The notes: a model not told the origin generated them from the sequence alone. Shown: positions 7,653 to 16,736, numbered from the stretch's first letter. The stretch is 64,000 bases of DNA from a bacterium ADurb.Bin157 (GCA_002070375.1 MWDD01000009.1:1-64000), one strand, 5' to 3'. Numbers and translations: made by a program.

Positions 7653-8270
7653 ATGGCAAAGACAGAAAAGGCTGCCCCCGCCAAGGAAGCAAAAGCTTCT
7701 AAGGTTCAAGGGCCTAAGTCTCTCCCAAGGCTGAAAGAAAAGTATCAAAAAGTGATTGCTCCGAAATTGGTGACCAAATACGGTAATCCAATGCGCGTTC
7801 CCAAGATTGAAAAGATTGTTGTCAATATGGGCGTAGGGCAAGCCACTCAAAATGCTAAGCTTCTTGAAGCCGCAACCAAAGAATTAACTATTATCGCAGG
7901 TCAAAAACCTGTAACTACCAAAGCAAAGAAATCTATTTCAAATTTCAAGCTTCGAGCGGGTGTTCCTATCGGTTGCAGGGTCACGCTTCGCGGAGACAAC
8001 TGCTATTATTTTCTCGACAAATTGTTTACAATTGTTGTTCCTCGTATAAGAGACTTCCGTGGTTTATCCCCGAAAGCTTTTGACGGGCGAGGGAATTACA
8101 GCTTAGGTTTGCAGGAACAATTAGTTTTTCCTGAAATCAAGTATGATACAGTTGAAAAAGTGCAGGGAATGAATATAACAATTGTAACCTCTGCTCAGAA
8201 TGACGGTGAGGCTTACGAGCTTTTAGAAGAACTCGGTTTGCCGTTCCGCAAAATCGCTAAAAAAGCGTAA
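7653..8270 (+). CDS. rplE: 50S ribosomal protein L5
   Basis: Binds 5S rRNA in the large subunit central protuberance. Family sequence is clear: [36 protein letters not shown], and [11 protein letters not shown]. The protein is 205 aa against about 179 usual, because of a Lys/Ala/Pro-rich N-terminal extension of about 25 residues ([14 protein letters not shown]). First gene of the operon, with AAGGAG before the start. Confidence 0.97.
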   Translation: MAKTEKAAPAKEAKASKVQGPKSLPRLKEKYQKVIAPKLVTKYGNPMRVPKIEKIVVNMGVGQATQNAKLLEAATKELTIIAGQKPVTTKAKKSISNFKLRAGVPIGCRVTLRGDNCYYFLDKLFTIVVPRIRDFRGLSPKAFDGRGNYSLGLQEQLVFPEIKYDTVEKVQGMNITIVTSAQNDGEAYELLEELGLPFRKIAKKA

Positions 8271-8289
8271 GTGACTACAAGGAGTTGTT

Positions 8290-8475
8290 ATGGCTAAGAA
8301 AGCCCTTATAGAAAAATGGATGAAAACACCCAAATTTTCGAGCCGAGCTTATAATCGTTGCGAGATTTGCGGTCGTCCTCGCGGATACATGAGAGATTTT
8401 CAACTGTGCCGCATATGTTTCAGAGATCTTGCGTCAGTCGGCAAAATTCCCGGCGTGACGAAATCAAGTTGGTAA
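8290..8475 (+). CDS. rpsZ: 30S ribosomal protein S14, zinc (type Z) form
   Basis: 61 aa, the short zinc-binding form. Cys pairs C-E-I-C and C-R-I-C are separated by 12 residues ([18 protein letters not shown]). It starts A-K-K-A-L-I-E-K-W and ends G-V-T-K-S-S-W, as in this family. Ribosome site AAGGAG lies upstream of the ATG at 8290. Standard position between L5 and S8. Confidence 0.97.
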   Translation: MAKKALIEKWMKTPKFSSRAYNRCEICGRPRGYMRDFQLCRICFRDLASVGKIPGVTKSSW

Positions 8476-8487
8476 GGAGAAATAACC

Positions 8488-8886
8488 ATGAGTATGACAG
8501 ATCCTATCGGCGATATGCTGACTCGTATCCGCAATGCAAACACGGTTAAACATGAAAGTGTTGAAATGCCTTCTTCCAAAATGAAAATTGAAATCGCCAA
8601 GATTTTGAAACGAGAAGGTTACATTCGTGATTTCCGTTATTATAAATTTCAGAACAAATTTAATCTGAAAGTGTTCTTGAAGTATGGTGAAAAGAATTCT
8701 CACATTCTCAAGGGTATTGAACGTGTTTCAAAACCCGGCAGAAGAATTTATTCCGGTTCAGAAGAAATTAAAAAAGTTCTGGGCGGTTTGGGTATTTCTA
8801 TTCTCACTACTTCCCAGGGCGTCATGACTGATAAAGAAGCCCGTAAAGCCAACGTTGGTGGCGAAGTTCTCTGCAACGTTTGGTAA
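8488..8886 (+). CDS. rpsH: 30S ribosomal protein S8
   Basis: 132 aa, normal length. Family motifs: M-T-D-P-I-G-D-M-L-T-R-I-R-N-A, V-S-K-P-G-R-R-I-Y, G-L-G-I-S-I-L-T-T-S-Q-G-V-M-T-D-K-E-A-R, and the ending G-G-E-V-L-C-N-V-W. Binds the central domain of 16S rRNA. AAGGAG lies before the ATG at 8488. Confidence 0.97.
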   Translation: MSMTDPIGDMLTRIRNANTVKHESVEMPSSKMKIEIAKILKREGYIRDFRYYKFQNKFNLKVFLKYGEKNSHILKGIERVSKPGRRIYSGSEEIKKVLGGLGISILTTSQGVMTDKEARKANVGGEVLCNVW

Positions 8887-8899
8887 GGAGGAAGCAAAA

Positions 8900-9445
8900 A
8901 TGTCAAGAATCGGTAAAAAACCCGTAATCATACCAAAAGGTGTCGAAGTTAAAATAGACGGCAGCTTAGTATCTGTAAAGGGCCCGAAGGGAACCATAAG
9001 CAGAGAGATGCCTTCATGCGTTAATATAAAAATTGACAATAACCAGGTTTTATGTGCAATTGGTGAAGACGAAAGCAAAGATGTAAGAGCAAAATTCGGT
9101 TTGGTTCGTTCTTTGATCAACAATATGGTTGTTGGTGCAGAAAAAGAGTTCACAAAAGGTTTAGAAATAATTGGTGTTGGCTATAAAGCACAGAATCAAT
9201 CACCGTCAAAAGTATTGTTAAACATCGGTTACTCTCATCCTGTTGAATATGAAGCACCGGCCGGTGTAGCCCTCAAAGTTGAAGGCAACAAGATTATTGT
9301 TAGCGGCATTGATAAAGAAGCTGTCGGACAAACAGCTGCCGAAATTCGCAAAATTCGCAAGCCCCGACATTATAAAGATGGCGCAGGGATTCGTTATGTT
9401 GGCGAAAATGTTCGCATCAAAGTCGGCAAGAAACTTGCAGCTTAA
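8900..9445 (+). CDS. rplF: 50S ribosomal protein L6
   Basis: 181 aa. Start chosen at the ATG at 8900 (M-S-R-I-G-K-K-P-V), 8 nt after AAGGAGG. An in-frame GTG at 8855 lies within rpsH and would add 15 unrelated residues. Family motifs: [24 protein letters not shown]. Confidence 0.97.
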   Translation: MSRIGKKPVIIPKGVEVKIDGSLVSVKGPKGTISREMPSCVNIKIDNNQVLCAIGEDESKDVRAKFGLVRSLINNMVVGAEKEFTKGLEIIGVGYKAQNQSPSKVLLNIGYSHPVEYEAPAGVALKVEGNKIIVSGIDKEAVGQTAAEIRKIRKPRHYKDGAGIRYVGENVRIKVGKKLAA

Positions 9446-9468
9446 GACTAATTAAAGGAAGGTATAAA

Positions 9469-9828
9469 ATGAAACTCGGAAAGAACGAAATGCGTCAGCG
9501 TCGTCATGCACGCAGCAGATTTTATTTATCCGGTACTGCCTCAAAACCTCGTCTTGCTGTATTTCGCAGCCTTAAGCATATTTATGCTCAGATTATAGAT
9601 GATGAAACAGGCAATACTTTAGTAATGGCCAGCTCTCTCGATAAAGATTTACGTGAAAGCGTAAATGGCGGCAATAAAACCGGTGCCGTCACAATAGGCA
9701 AGCGCATTGCCGAAAAAGCTATTGAAAAGGGCATTTCTGCCGTGGTATTCGATAAAGGCGGTTATAAATATCATGGTCGCGTCAAAGAACTGGCAGATGG
9801 TGCCAGATCTGCCGGACTTAAATTCTAG
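9469..9828 (+). CDS. rplR: 50S ribosomal protein L18
   Basis: 119 aa. Family motifs: [38 protein letters not shown]. Contacts 5S rRNA together with L5. AAAGGAAGG lies upstream of the start. Confidence 0.97.
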   Translation: MKLGKNEMRQRRHARSRFYLSGTASKPRLAVFRSLKHIYAQIIDDETGNTLVMASSLDKDLRESVNGGNKTGAVTIGKRIAEKAIEKGISAVVFDKGGYKYHGRVKELADGARSAGLKF

Positions 9829-9839
9829 GAGGAATTCAC

Positions 9840-10391
9840 ATGTCTGAACAAGGAATGAATTCTCGTTCATCACGTCGTGAAGGTCGCCGTGGACGTGACC
9901 AGGTCGTGGAAAACGAATACACCGAAAAAATAATTTCAGTTAATCGCGTAAGCAAAACCGTAAAGGGCGGGAGACATTTTGGTTTCTCAGTTCTTGTATG
10001 TGTTGGCGATCAAAAAGGTAAAGTAGGCATAGCTATAGGCAAAGCTAAGGCAGTACCTGATGCAGTTCGCAAAGGTATTGAAAAAGCTCGCAAGGTTATG
10101 ATTGACGTAAATTTGAATAAGGACACAGTTGCTCATCCGTATATTGGCAAGTTTGGTTCTTCTCAGATTGTGATCAGACCAGCGGCCCCCGGGACCGGGG
10201 TTATCGCCGGCGGAGCTGTACGTGCAATCTTCGAAGCTTTGGGCGTTAAAGATGTTCTTTGCAAGAGACTTGGTACTAAGAACCCGGTTAACATGGCTAA
10301 GGCAACAATGAACGCTCTTTGTGAAATGCGCGGTGTTGACGCTGTGGCAAAAAGCCGCGGAATCAGTGCTGCACAGGTCATACACGGCTAA
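9840..10391 (+). CDS. rpsE: 30S ribosomal protein S5
   Basis: 183 aa. Has the S5 N-domain (V-S-K-T-V-K-G-G-R-H-F-G-F-S-V-L-V) and C-domain (P-G-T-G-V-I-A-G-G-A-V-R-A-I-F-E). The first about 25 residues are a Ser/Arg/Gly-rich basic tail (S-R-S-S-R-R-E-G-R-R-G-R-D). TAGGAGG lies just before the ATG and overlaps the rplR stop. Confidence 0.97.
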   Translation: MSEQGMNSRSSRREGRRGRDQVVENEYTEKIISVNRVSKTVKGGRHFGFSVLVCVGDQKGKVGIAIGKAKAVPDAVRKGIEKARKVMIDVNLNKDTVAHPYIGKFGSSQIVIRPAAPGTGVIAGGAVRAIFEALGVKDVLCKRLGTKNPVNMAKATMNALCEMRGVDAVAKSRGISAAQVIHG

Positions 10392-10402
10392 GGAGAGATA
10401 AG

Positions 10403-10582
10403 ATGACTGAGCAGAAAATTAAAATTAAACTTGTTAAAAGTATGATCGGCGCAAACTTGCGTCAGGTCAGAACTCTTCACGCTCTCGGGCTGCGAAAGAT
10501 GCTTCAGGAAGTTGAACACACTGCAACTCCTCAGATATTGGGCATGGTCAGCAAGATGCAGCGCTGGATTGAAGTAAAATAA
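10403..10582 (+). CDS. rpmD: 50S ribosomal protein L30
   Basis: 59 aa, a normal size for this small protein. Reads M-T-E-Q-K-I-K-I-K-L-V-K-S-M-I-G then L-R-Q-V-R-T-L-H-A-L-G-L-R-K, matching the I-G-x-x-x-x-Q-x-x-T-L-x-x-L-G-L pattern of L30. Flanked by AGGAGAG upstream and AAGGAG after the stop for rplO. Correct position between S5 and L15. Confidence 0.93.
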   Translation: MTEQKIKIKLVKSMIGANLRQVRTLHALGLRKMLQEVEHTATPQILGMVSKMQRWIEVK

Positions 10583-10595
10583 GGAGACCTGTGTT

Positions 10596-11045
10596 ATGAT
10601 GAATCTTGGTAATCTTAAAAAGGCCAAAGGGTCTACTCAGCGCAAAAAAATCGTTGGCCGCGGTAAAGGTTCGGGAATGGGCAACCAGGCTACCCGAGGC
10701 CATGACGGTCAGTTAGGCCGCGGAAGCAAGCGCAGACCTTATGCAGGCTTTGAAGGCGGACAAATGCGCCTTATGCGTCTTCTCCCGAAACGCGGTTTTA
10801 AGAATCCTCACAGAATAGAATTTGCTATTGTTAACCTTGCAGATCTTGAAAAGGCTTATGCACCCAATGCGGAAGTAAATTTTGAGAATATGGTTGAAGC
10901 AGGTCTTGTAAAAACTTTCAAGTTTCCTGTTAAAATCTTAGCACGCGGTGAAATAACAAAACCTTTAACTGTGCAGGCCCATCATTTTTCGAATTCAGCA
11001 AAAGATAAAATCGAAAAAGCCGGTGGAAAGGCAGAGGTGATTTAA
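10596..11045 (+). CDS. rplO: 50S ribosomal protein L15
   Basis: 149 aa. Family motifs: V-G-R-G-K-G-S-G-M-G, A-T-R-G-H-D-G-Q, Y-A-G-F-E-G-G-Q-M-R-L-M-R-L-L-P-K-R-G-F. Two ATGs are adjacent (10596 and 10599); the first is better spaced from AAGGAG (9 nt). Ends directly at the secY start. Confidence 0.97.
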   Translation: MMNLGNLKKAKGSTQRKKIVGRGKGSGMGNQATRGHDGQLGRGSKRRPYAGFEGGQMRLMRLLPKRGFKNPHRIEFAIVNLADLEKAYAPNAEVNFENMVEAGLVKTFKFPVKILARGEITKPLTVQAHHFSNSAKDKIEKAGGKAEVI

Positions 11046-12359
11046 TTGTTTCAGAGCCTATCAAACTCGATGAAAATTCCGGAACTCCGGAACAGAATTC
11101 TTTTTACTCTTGGTATGATTCTCGTATTCAGGTTAGGGACTCATATTCCTACTCCCGGTATAGATGCGGCATTATTGACCAGCAAGCTTCCAGACAATTC
11201 AGAGCTTTTAAGCTTCTTGAATATGTTTTCTGGTGGAGCGCTTAAGCGATTCTCTGTCTTTGCTCTCGGTATTGCACCATACATCAACTCATCTATTATA
11301 ATGCAGCTTTTGGTGTATGTAATTCCTTACTTTGAACATCTTGCAAAAGAAGAGGGAGAAGAGGGACGCAAAAAGATCAATCAGTACACAAGGTATGGGA
11401 CGGTTTTGATAGGCGCTCTGCAAGCTTTAGGTATAAGTTTCATGCTTGAACGTTACCAGATTGTAGTTAATCCCGGTTGGGGTTTCAAGCTTATGGCTCT
11501 TATAACTCTTACAGCCGGAACTGCGTTTATAATGTGGTTAGGTGAGCAAATGACCGCACGCGGTATCGGAAACGGAATTTCAATATTGATTACTGCGGGT
11601 ATTTTGGCATCGCTGCCTGAAGCGATTGTGGAACAATTCATGTTGTTCTCTGGGCAAGCTCATGATGTTGTTAAGACCTTGATGTTATTAGTTTTGGTTT
11701 TGATAACTATTATGTTGATTGTCTATGTTCAGGACGGTGTTCGCAAGATTCCTGTGCAGTATGCTAAGCGTGTTGTGGGTAGACGAGTATATGGTGGTCA
11801 GAACACTTATATTCCTTTACGTGTGAATCAAGCCGGCGTAATTCCTGTAATTTTTGCCAGTTCGATATTAATGTTTCCTGCTATGATCTGTAGCTGGATT
11901 CAGAATTTAGATTCAATGCAAGACGTTTTGGCTAGCAATCGTTTCGTTTTCTGGTTGTTGAATATATTTAATTACAATTCTTGGACTTATTTAGTCATTT
12001 ATGTAGCTTTAATTATATTCTTCACTTACTTTTACACGGCGATTTCTTTCAATGTTCAGGATTTGGCAGATAACATGAAGAAATACGGCGGATTTATCCC
12101 CGGTATACGTGCAGGACAAAAGACAGTTGATTTCTTAGAACGAACTGTTTCAAGAGTAACTTTGGCCGGTGGTATATTCTTAGCTGTTGTATCAGTGATA
12201 CCTAATCTATTGATTATGTTCATGAATGTAAATTTCTACTTTGGCGGCACAGCGCTGCTGATTGTTGTCGGTGTTGCAATGGACACAATGCGTCAGCTTG
12301 AGTCACATTTGGTAACACGACATTATGAAGGCTTCATGAAGAAAAAAGGCTTGAGATGA
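11046..12359 (+). CDS. secY: Protein translocase subunit SecY
   Basis: Channel-forming subunit of the Sec translocon, 437 aa with ten predicted membrane helices. Motifs: P-E-L-R-N-R-I-L-F-T-L, H-I-P-T-P-G-I-D, M-F-S-G-G-A-L, G-N-G-I-S-I-L-I, Q-D-G-V-R-K-I-P-V-Q-Y-A-K-R, A-D-N-M-K-K-Y-G-G-F-I-P-G-I-R-P-like. It begins with TTG immediately after the rplO stop, preceded by AGAGGTGA; the next in-frame ATG (11070) would remove 8 residues. Its stop overlaps the adk start by 4 nt. Confidence 0.97.
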   Translation: MFQSLSNSMKIPELRNRILFTLGMILVFRLGTHIPTPGIDAALLTSKLPDNSELLSFLNMFSGGALKRFSVFALGIAPYINSSIIMQLLVYVIPYFEHLAKEEGEEGRKKINQYTRYGTVLIGALQALGISFMLERYQIVVNPGWGFKLMALITLTAGTAFIMWLGEQMTARGIGNGISILITAGILASLPEAIVEQFMLFSGQAHDVVKTLMLLVLVLITIMLIVYVQDGVRKIPVQYAKRVVGRRVYGGQNTYIPLRVNQAGVIPVIFASSILMFPAMICSWIQNLDSMQDVLASNRFVFWLLNIFNYNSWTYLVIYVALIIFFTYFYTAISFNVQDLADNMKKYGGFIPGIRAGQKTVDFLERTVSRVTLAGGIFLAVVSVIPNLLIMFMNVNFYFGGTALLIVVGVAMDTMRQLESHLVTRHYEGFMKKKGLR

Positions 12360-13030
12360 GCGAGCGGAGTGCCGGAACACTTAATTTGATTTTTTTGGGA
12401 CCACCGGGTGCCGGTAAAGGCACCCAGTCCCGAATGGTTGAAGAGAAGTATTCGATACCTCAGATATCAACGGGAGACCTGATGAGAAAAGAAATCTCAT
12501 CAGGTTCTTCTTTTGGTGAAGAAATAAATAGTTACATAAAATTAGGACAGTTAGTTCCTGATAAAATTGTAATATCTATGTTGCTTCATCGTCTTGATCA
12601 CGATGATTGTAAAAAAGGCTATATTTTAGACGGATTTCCTCGCACCGTGGAGCAGGCGAAATCATTTGAACTTGCGCTTGCCGAAAATGGAAGTTTTTTA
12701 TCAGGAGTAATAGCAATAACTGTTGCGGACGAAGTGTTAGCATTAAGACTCGGTGATCGTCGTGTTTGTAAAAAATGCAGCACAACGTATCATTTATTTC
12801 ATAATAAGCCCAAAAAAGACGGTTTGTGTGATAATTGCGGAACTCCTCTTTCCAGACGGCGTGATGATGAGCCGGATGTAATTGCAAATCGAATTGAAGT
12901 ATACCATCAACAGACAGCTCCCTTAATCGATTTTTACCAAAATAGAAATAATTTATATCTTGTTGACGGAAATAAAAAAATTGACGTGATTTTTCAACAA
13001 ATATGTGTTATAATCGACAAACTGACCTGA
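12356..13030 (+). CDS. adk: Adenylate kinase, zinc-LID type
   Basis: Interconverts ATP + AMP and 2 ADP. P-loop G-P-P-G-A-G-K-G-T (residues 15-23), AMP site Q-I-S-T-G-D-L and D-G-F-P-R-T-V-E-Q-A, LID R-L-G-D-R-R-V. The LID carries a Cys4 set C-K-K-C ... C-D-N-C, the zinc-stabilised form common in Gram-positives and many anaerobes. Overlaps secY by 4 nt (ATGA). The methionine aminopeptidase gene that often follows is absent here. Confidence 0.97.
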   Translation: MSERSAGTLNLIFLGPPGAGKGTQSRMVEEKYSIPQISTGDLMRKEISSGSSFGEEINSYIKLGQLVPDKIVISMLLHRLDHDDCKKGYILDGFPRTVEQAKSFELALAENGSFLSGVIAITVADEVLALRLGDRRVCKKCSTTYHLFHNKPKKDGLCDNCGTPLSRRRDDEPDVIANRIEVYHQQTAPLIDFYQNRNNLYLVDGNKKIDVIFQQICVIIDKLT

Positions 13031-13240
13031 ATTTGATTCGGAGTTATCTTCGAAATTATCAGGGTAAATTGCCGCCAAGCGGGATTTAAACCAGTGTAAT
13101 GTAATACGGCATTAGAAATTTATAAAATTTATTATTTGTTTTAGCAAGGTACCTGCTTAAGGCTTTCAATGAATTATATAAATTCTCATGATATCTCTCG
13201 ACCTGCCAGGCGGGTTTTAGAAAGGGCAACAGATACAGCA

Positions 13241-13459
13241 ATGAGCAAAGGTGATACCATTCAAATGAACGGCTCTGTATATGAAGCGTTACCAAACGCT
13301 AGTTTCAAGGTAGAGCTTGAAAATGGTCTCATGGTACTCGCTCACATCTCGGGTAAGATGCGAATGCATTATATACGTATTCTTCCCGGCGACAAGGTCA
13401 CAGTAGAATTGACTCCCTATGATTTGACCCGTGGGCGAATCGTTTATCGTTTCAAGTGA
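13241..13459 (+). CDS. infA: Translation initiation factor IF-1
   Basis: 72 aa from the ATG at 13241 ([20 protein letters not shown]), the family length, with [22 protein letters not shown]. The frame is open upstream to an ATG at 13169, which has a well-spaced AAGG and would add 24 residues; the 13241 ATG has only GAAAGGG 14 nt before it, so the start is not settled. The 210-nt gap after adk holds no other gene, only AT-rich sequence and a small hairpin ACCTG/CGGGT followed by TTTT near 13201-13217. Confidence 0.93.
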   Translation: MSKGDTIQMNGSVYEALPNASFKVELENGLMVLAHISGKMRMHYIRILPGDKVTVELTPYDLTRGRIVYRFK

Positions 13460-13498
13460 ATCGAGAGACGGTAGGAGTAAGCACGCAGGAGGAAAAAA

Positions 13499-13612
13499 AT
13501 GCGCGTCAGGGCATCTATCAAAAAAATTTGTGAAAAGTGTAAAATCATTAAACGTCGCGGTGTGATTCGTGTTTTGTGTGAAAATCCAAGACACAAACAG
13601 CGACAGGGCTAA
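13499..13612 (+). CDS. rpmJ: 50S ribosomal protein L36
   Basis: 37 aa: [21 protein letters not shown], with the zinc pattern C-x2-C and C-x4-H ([11 protein letters not shown]). Preceded by AGGAGG. Standard place between infA and rpsM. Confidence 0.97.
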   Translation: MRVRASIKKICEKCKIIKRRGVIRVLCENPRHKQRQG

Positions 13613-13630
13613 TTTCCAGGAGGAACAATT

Positions 13631-13996
13631 ATGGCACGTATAGCCGGTGTGGATCTTCCACGCAACAAGAGAGTCGAAGCGGCACTCCCTTACATTTACG
13701 GAATAGGTTGGACGCTTTCGGGAGAAATTCTGAAAAAGACCAACATTAATCCGGATACCCGTGTTAAAGATTTGAGCGAAGACGAGATTTCAGCAATAAA
13801 AAAAGTTTTAGAAGCTGAACATCGCGTTGAAGGCGATTTACGACGTGAAGTGGCAATGAACATCAAGCGTTTGATGGAAATTGGTTGCTATCGTGGTCTT
13901 CGTCACCGCAAAGGTCTCCCCGTTCGTGGTCAAAGAACCAAAACCAACGCTCGAACCCGCAAAGGTCCGAGAAAAGCCATCAAAAAAAGTAAATAA
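13631..13996 (+). CDS. rpsM: 30S ribosomal protein S13
   Basis: 121 aa. Family motifs: [48 protein letters not shown]. Ribosome site CAGGAGG precedes it. Confidence 0.97.
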   Translation: MARIAGVDLPRNKRVEAALPYIYGIGWTLSGEILKKTNINPDTRVKDLSEDEISAIKKVLEAEHRVEGDLRREVAMNIKRLMEIGCYRGLRHRKGLPVRGQRTKTNARTRKGPRKAIKKSK

Positions 13997-14033
13997 ACTT
14001 TTTGGGATGTAAACTGATTTATAGGAGCAAAAA

Positions 14034-14435
14034 ATGGCAAAATCAGGAGCTAAGTCCAAAGTCCGGACCAAAAAGCGTGAAAAGAAAATCGTAGCTAAGG
14101 GTCAGGCACATATTCAATCAACATTCAACAACGTGATTGTTACAATTACTGATATGACCGGAAATGTTTTGTGTTGGTCATCATCAGGTTCGAACAGTTT
14201 CAGAGGTTCCAGAAAGTCTACTCCCTACGCAGCACAGGTTTCTGCCGAAATCACCGCAAAACGCGCTTTAGAATTTGGCATGAAAGAAATTGAAGTGTTT
14301 GTAGCCGGACCCGGCATGAGTCGCGAGTCAGCGATACGTGCATTGCAGACCACCGGTATTCAGGTAACTGCAATTAAAGACGTTTCCGGTATTCCGCACA
14401 ATGGTTGTCGCCCACCGAAGCGACGCCGCGTCTGA
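14034..14435 (+). CDS. rpsK: 30S ribosomal protein S11
   Basis: 133 aa. Motifs: [46 protein letters not shown], and ending [26 protein letters not shown] lies before the start. Confidence 0.97.
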   Translation: MAKSGAKSKVRTKKREKKIVAKGQAHIQSTFNNVIVTITDMTGNVLCWSSSGSNSFRGSRKSTPYAAQVSAEITAKRALEFGMKEIEVFVAGPGMSRESAIRALQTTGIQVTAIKDVSGIPHNGCRPPKRRRV

Positions 14436-14449
14436 GGAGGTAAATTAAC

Positions 14450-15082
14450 ATGGCTAGATATACTGGATCAGTTTGTAGAATCTGTCGCCGCGAAGGCGAT
14501 CAGTTATTCCTAAAGGGTGCCCGCTGTTTTACCGAGAAATGTGCATTTAAGCGCAGAGCTACAGTGCCAGGTCAGCATGGCCCCGAACAAATGCGCAAAA
14601 AACCGACAGGTTATGAAGTTCAGCTTCGCGCAAAACAAAAAGTAAGAAAAACATATGGAATTCTCGAAAGTCAATTCCGGAAATATTATGAAGCTGCTAC
14701 TCGTAAAGATGGTAATACCGGAGTAAATTTACTTCATCAAATCGAAACCCGTCTTGACAACGTAGCTTATCGCATGGGCTTTGGTTTATCACGTGCTCAG
14801 ACTCGTATGTGGGTAACTCAAGGTCATTTTAATGTAAACGGCAAGGCTTGCAATATTCCGAGTTATCAATTGAGACCCGGTGATACTATAAGCATTCGCG
14901 AAAATAGCAAAGTAAAGCCTCAGATAAAAGATGCCCTTGAAATTACATCAAGTCGTGAAGCAAGCTCTTGGCTTGCTGTAGATCGCGAGAAACTTTCGGG
15001 CACTTTCACAGCTTTACCTGAACGTTCACAGTTAGATCCAAAGATACAGGAACATCTGATTATCGAATTCTATTCTCGCTAA
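14450..15082 (+). CDS. rpsD: 30S ribosomal protein S4, Cys-zinc form
   Basis: 210 aa. N-terminus has C9, C12, C26 and C31 (V-C-R-I-C ... R-C-F-T-E-K-C), the zinc-binding version. Also L-E-x-Q-F-R-K-Y-Y and L-L-x-x-I-E-T-R-L-D-N-V-A-Y-R-M-G-F-G-L-S-R-A-Q. Nucleates 16S assembly and can act as an operon repressor in other bacteria. GAGGAGG just before ATG. Confidence 0.97.
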   Translation: MARYTGSVCRICRREGDQLFLKGARCFTEKCAFKRRATVPGQHGPEQMRKKPTGYEVQLRAKQKVRKTYGILESQFRKYYEAATRKDGNTGVNLLHQIETRLDNVAYRMGFGLSRAQTRMWVTQGHFNVNGKACNIPSYQLRPGDTISIRENSKVKPQIKDALEITSSREASSWLAVDREKLSGTFTALPERSQLDPKIQEHLIIEFYSR

Positions 15083-15105
15083 GCATTTATAGGAGGCTAG
15101 TTCGC

Positions 15106-16113
15106 GTGATTGAAATTAATCGACCAAAAATTAAATATACCGTAGGCAACGACGGCCAGCATGGTATAATCGAAGTTGAACCACTTGAAAGAGGTTATGG
15201 ACAAACTTTGGGAAATGCATTCCGCAGAGTACTTCTTTCTTCTTTACCCGGTTCTGCCGTTTCAGGAGTGAAAATTGACGGAGTTCTTCATGAATTCTGC
15301 TCTATTCCCGGGGTTGTCGAAGACGTAACAGCTATAATTCTTAATCTCAAAAAGTTAGTGGTCAATGTTGAAATCGATGAGCCTCTTACACTGCGTCTTG
15401 AAATTAAAGGACCTGCAGTAGTAACAGCGGCTGATCTGCCTTCTAACCCAGACTTACTCGTTATTGACGAAACAACGCATATTGCCGAAATTACAGGTGA
15501 CATCACGTTGGGTATGGATATCACCTTTATGCGTGGCAGAGGTTATGTGCTTGCAGATGACCATAATTTCACAAATAAGGAAGATATTGGGACAATACTT
15601 GTTGATTCCCAGTTCAGCCCTGTAACAAGAGTTATGTATAATGTTTCTGATGCTCGCGTAGGCCAAGAAATTAACTTTGATAAATTAACTTTACAAGTTT
15701 GGACAAATGGTAGCATGCAACCTGCAGAAGCGGTTGAAATAGCTGCGAAGTTTTTAAGATCTCATGTTGATCTTTTCCAGACTCTTGAAAGTGAAGTCAT
15801 TGAGAATAAAGAAGGTTTACCGACTCATAACGAAGAGATTGTCATGGTTTCCAATCAGCCGAAGGAAGCACCTCAGAAGGGTAATCACGATATTCTTATT
15901 AAGGATCTTGAATTCTCGGTACGTTCAAGAAACTGCCTCAAAAAAGCCAACATTCATACTCTTGGCGATCTTATAAATAAGAAGGTTTCTGACCTTCTTG
16001 AAATTAAGAATTTCGGCAAGAAGTCGCTTAAAGAAGTCAGAGAAAAACTCAGTCAATTCAATATGAGTCTTCCTGACGATGACGGGTCCATTGATGGAGG
16101 AAATGACGAATGA
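15106..16113 (+). CDS. rpoA: RNA polymerase subunit alpha
   Basis: 335 aa. GTG start, 9 nt after AGGAGG. N-terminal dimerisation domain (L-E-R-G-Y-G-Q-T-L-G-N-A-F-R-R-V-L-L-S-S-L-P-G) and C-terminal domain (L-E-F-S-V-R-S-R-N-C-L-K-K-A-N-I; F-G-K-K-S-L-K-E-V). The acidic tail D-D-D-G-S-I-D-G-G-N-D-E is normal for alpha. Overlaps the rplQ start by 4 nt. Confidence 0.98.
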   Translation: MIEINRPKIKYTVGNDGQHGIIEVEPLERGYGQTLGNAFRRVLLSSLPGSAVSGVKIDGVLHEFCSIPGVVEDVTAIILNLKKLVVNVEIDEPLTLRLEIKGPAVVTAADLPSNPDLLVIDETTHIAEITGDITLGMDITFMRGRGYVLADDHNFTNKEDIGTILVDSQFSPVTRVMYNVSDARVGQEINFDKLTLQVWTNGSMQPAEAVEIAAKFLRSHVDLFQTLESEVIENKEGLPTHNEEIVMVSNQPKEAPQKGNHDILIKDLEFSVRSRNCLKKANIHTLGDLINKKVSDLLEIKNFGKKSLKEVREKLSQFNMSLPDDDGSIDGGNDE

Positions 16114-16736
16114 GACACCAGAAAACCATGCGCAAGTTCGGTCGTGAGTCGCACCAAAGAAAAGCTTTGCTTCGCTCCTTATGCACCTCACTTGTAAAAT
16201 ACGAACGAATTGAAACAACTCTTCAAAAAGCAAAAGATTTGAAACGCGAAATTGAAAAAGCAGTAACTATTGCAAAAAAATATCGCACTGCTAGTGGAGA
16301 AACTCCTGAACAGACAAGCGGTTTAAAATTAGCAAAGAAAACAATTTTAGAAAATTATTTCTTTGCTTGTGGCGACCGTGAGATTTTGGGACGTGATAAT
16401 ATTAAAAAGTTTATTTCTAATCTTGATAAAGAATCAAGAGAAGCAGCTGAAAAGTATATGGAAGATCCGGAGAAGAATCCGAAACCTGAATTTATCGTTT
16501 CATATATACCCTCTACTTGCACAAGAACAGTAAAGGTTGACGGCAAAGAAGTAAGCAAATCGAGAAAAAATGCACAGAGAATTTTGAGAGTGGAAGGCAC
16601 TCTCACTAAGCTCATCGATAGAATTGCCCCTCGCTATGAAGCGACACCGGGCGGTTACACCAGAATTTACAAGCTTGGCAACAGACGTGGCGATAATGCT
16701 GAAATGGCAATTATTGAGTTTGTAAACAACAACTGA
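16110..16736 (+). CDS. rplQ: 50S ribosomal protein L17 with a large internal insertion
   Basis: The N-terminal L17 sequence is normal (M-R-H-Q-K-T-M-R-K-F-G-R; R-K-A-L-L-R-S-L; I-E-T-T-L-Q-K-A-K-D-L) and so is the end (P-G-G-Y-T-R-I-Y-K-L-G-N-R-R-G-D-N-A-E-M-A-I-I-E). But the protein is 208 aa against roughly 115-130 in most bacteria. The extra 80-90 residues sit between about 58 and 160, rich in K, E, A and S, mostly helical in character, with a D-P-E-K-N-P-K-P-E linker. Overlaps rpoA (ATGA). Last ribosomal gene of the operon. Confidence 0.95.
   Translation: MRHQKTMRKFGRESHQRKALLRSLCTSLVKYERIETTLQKAKDLKREIEKAVTIAKKYRTASGETPEQTSGLKLAKKTILENYFFACGDREILGRDNIKKFISNLDKESREAAEKYMEDPEKNPKPEFIVSYIPSTCTRTVKVDGKEVSKSRKNAQRILRVEGTLTKLIDRIAPRYEATPGGYTRIYKLGNRRGDNAEMAIIEFVNNN

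Noticed and set aside
7449-7850. Minus-strand ORF of 133 aa
   Set aside because: Runs through the rplE start and its promoter; no ribosome site and low-complexity hydrophobic sequence.
8855-8899. Upstream GTG start for rplF
   Set aside because: Lies inside rpsH; ATG 8900 has AAGGAGG at the right distance and the family N-terminus.
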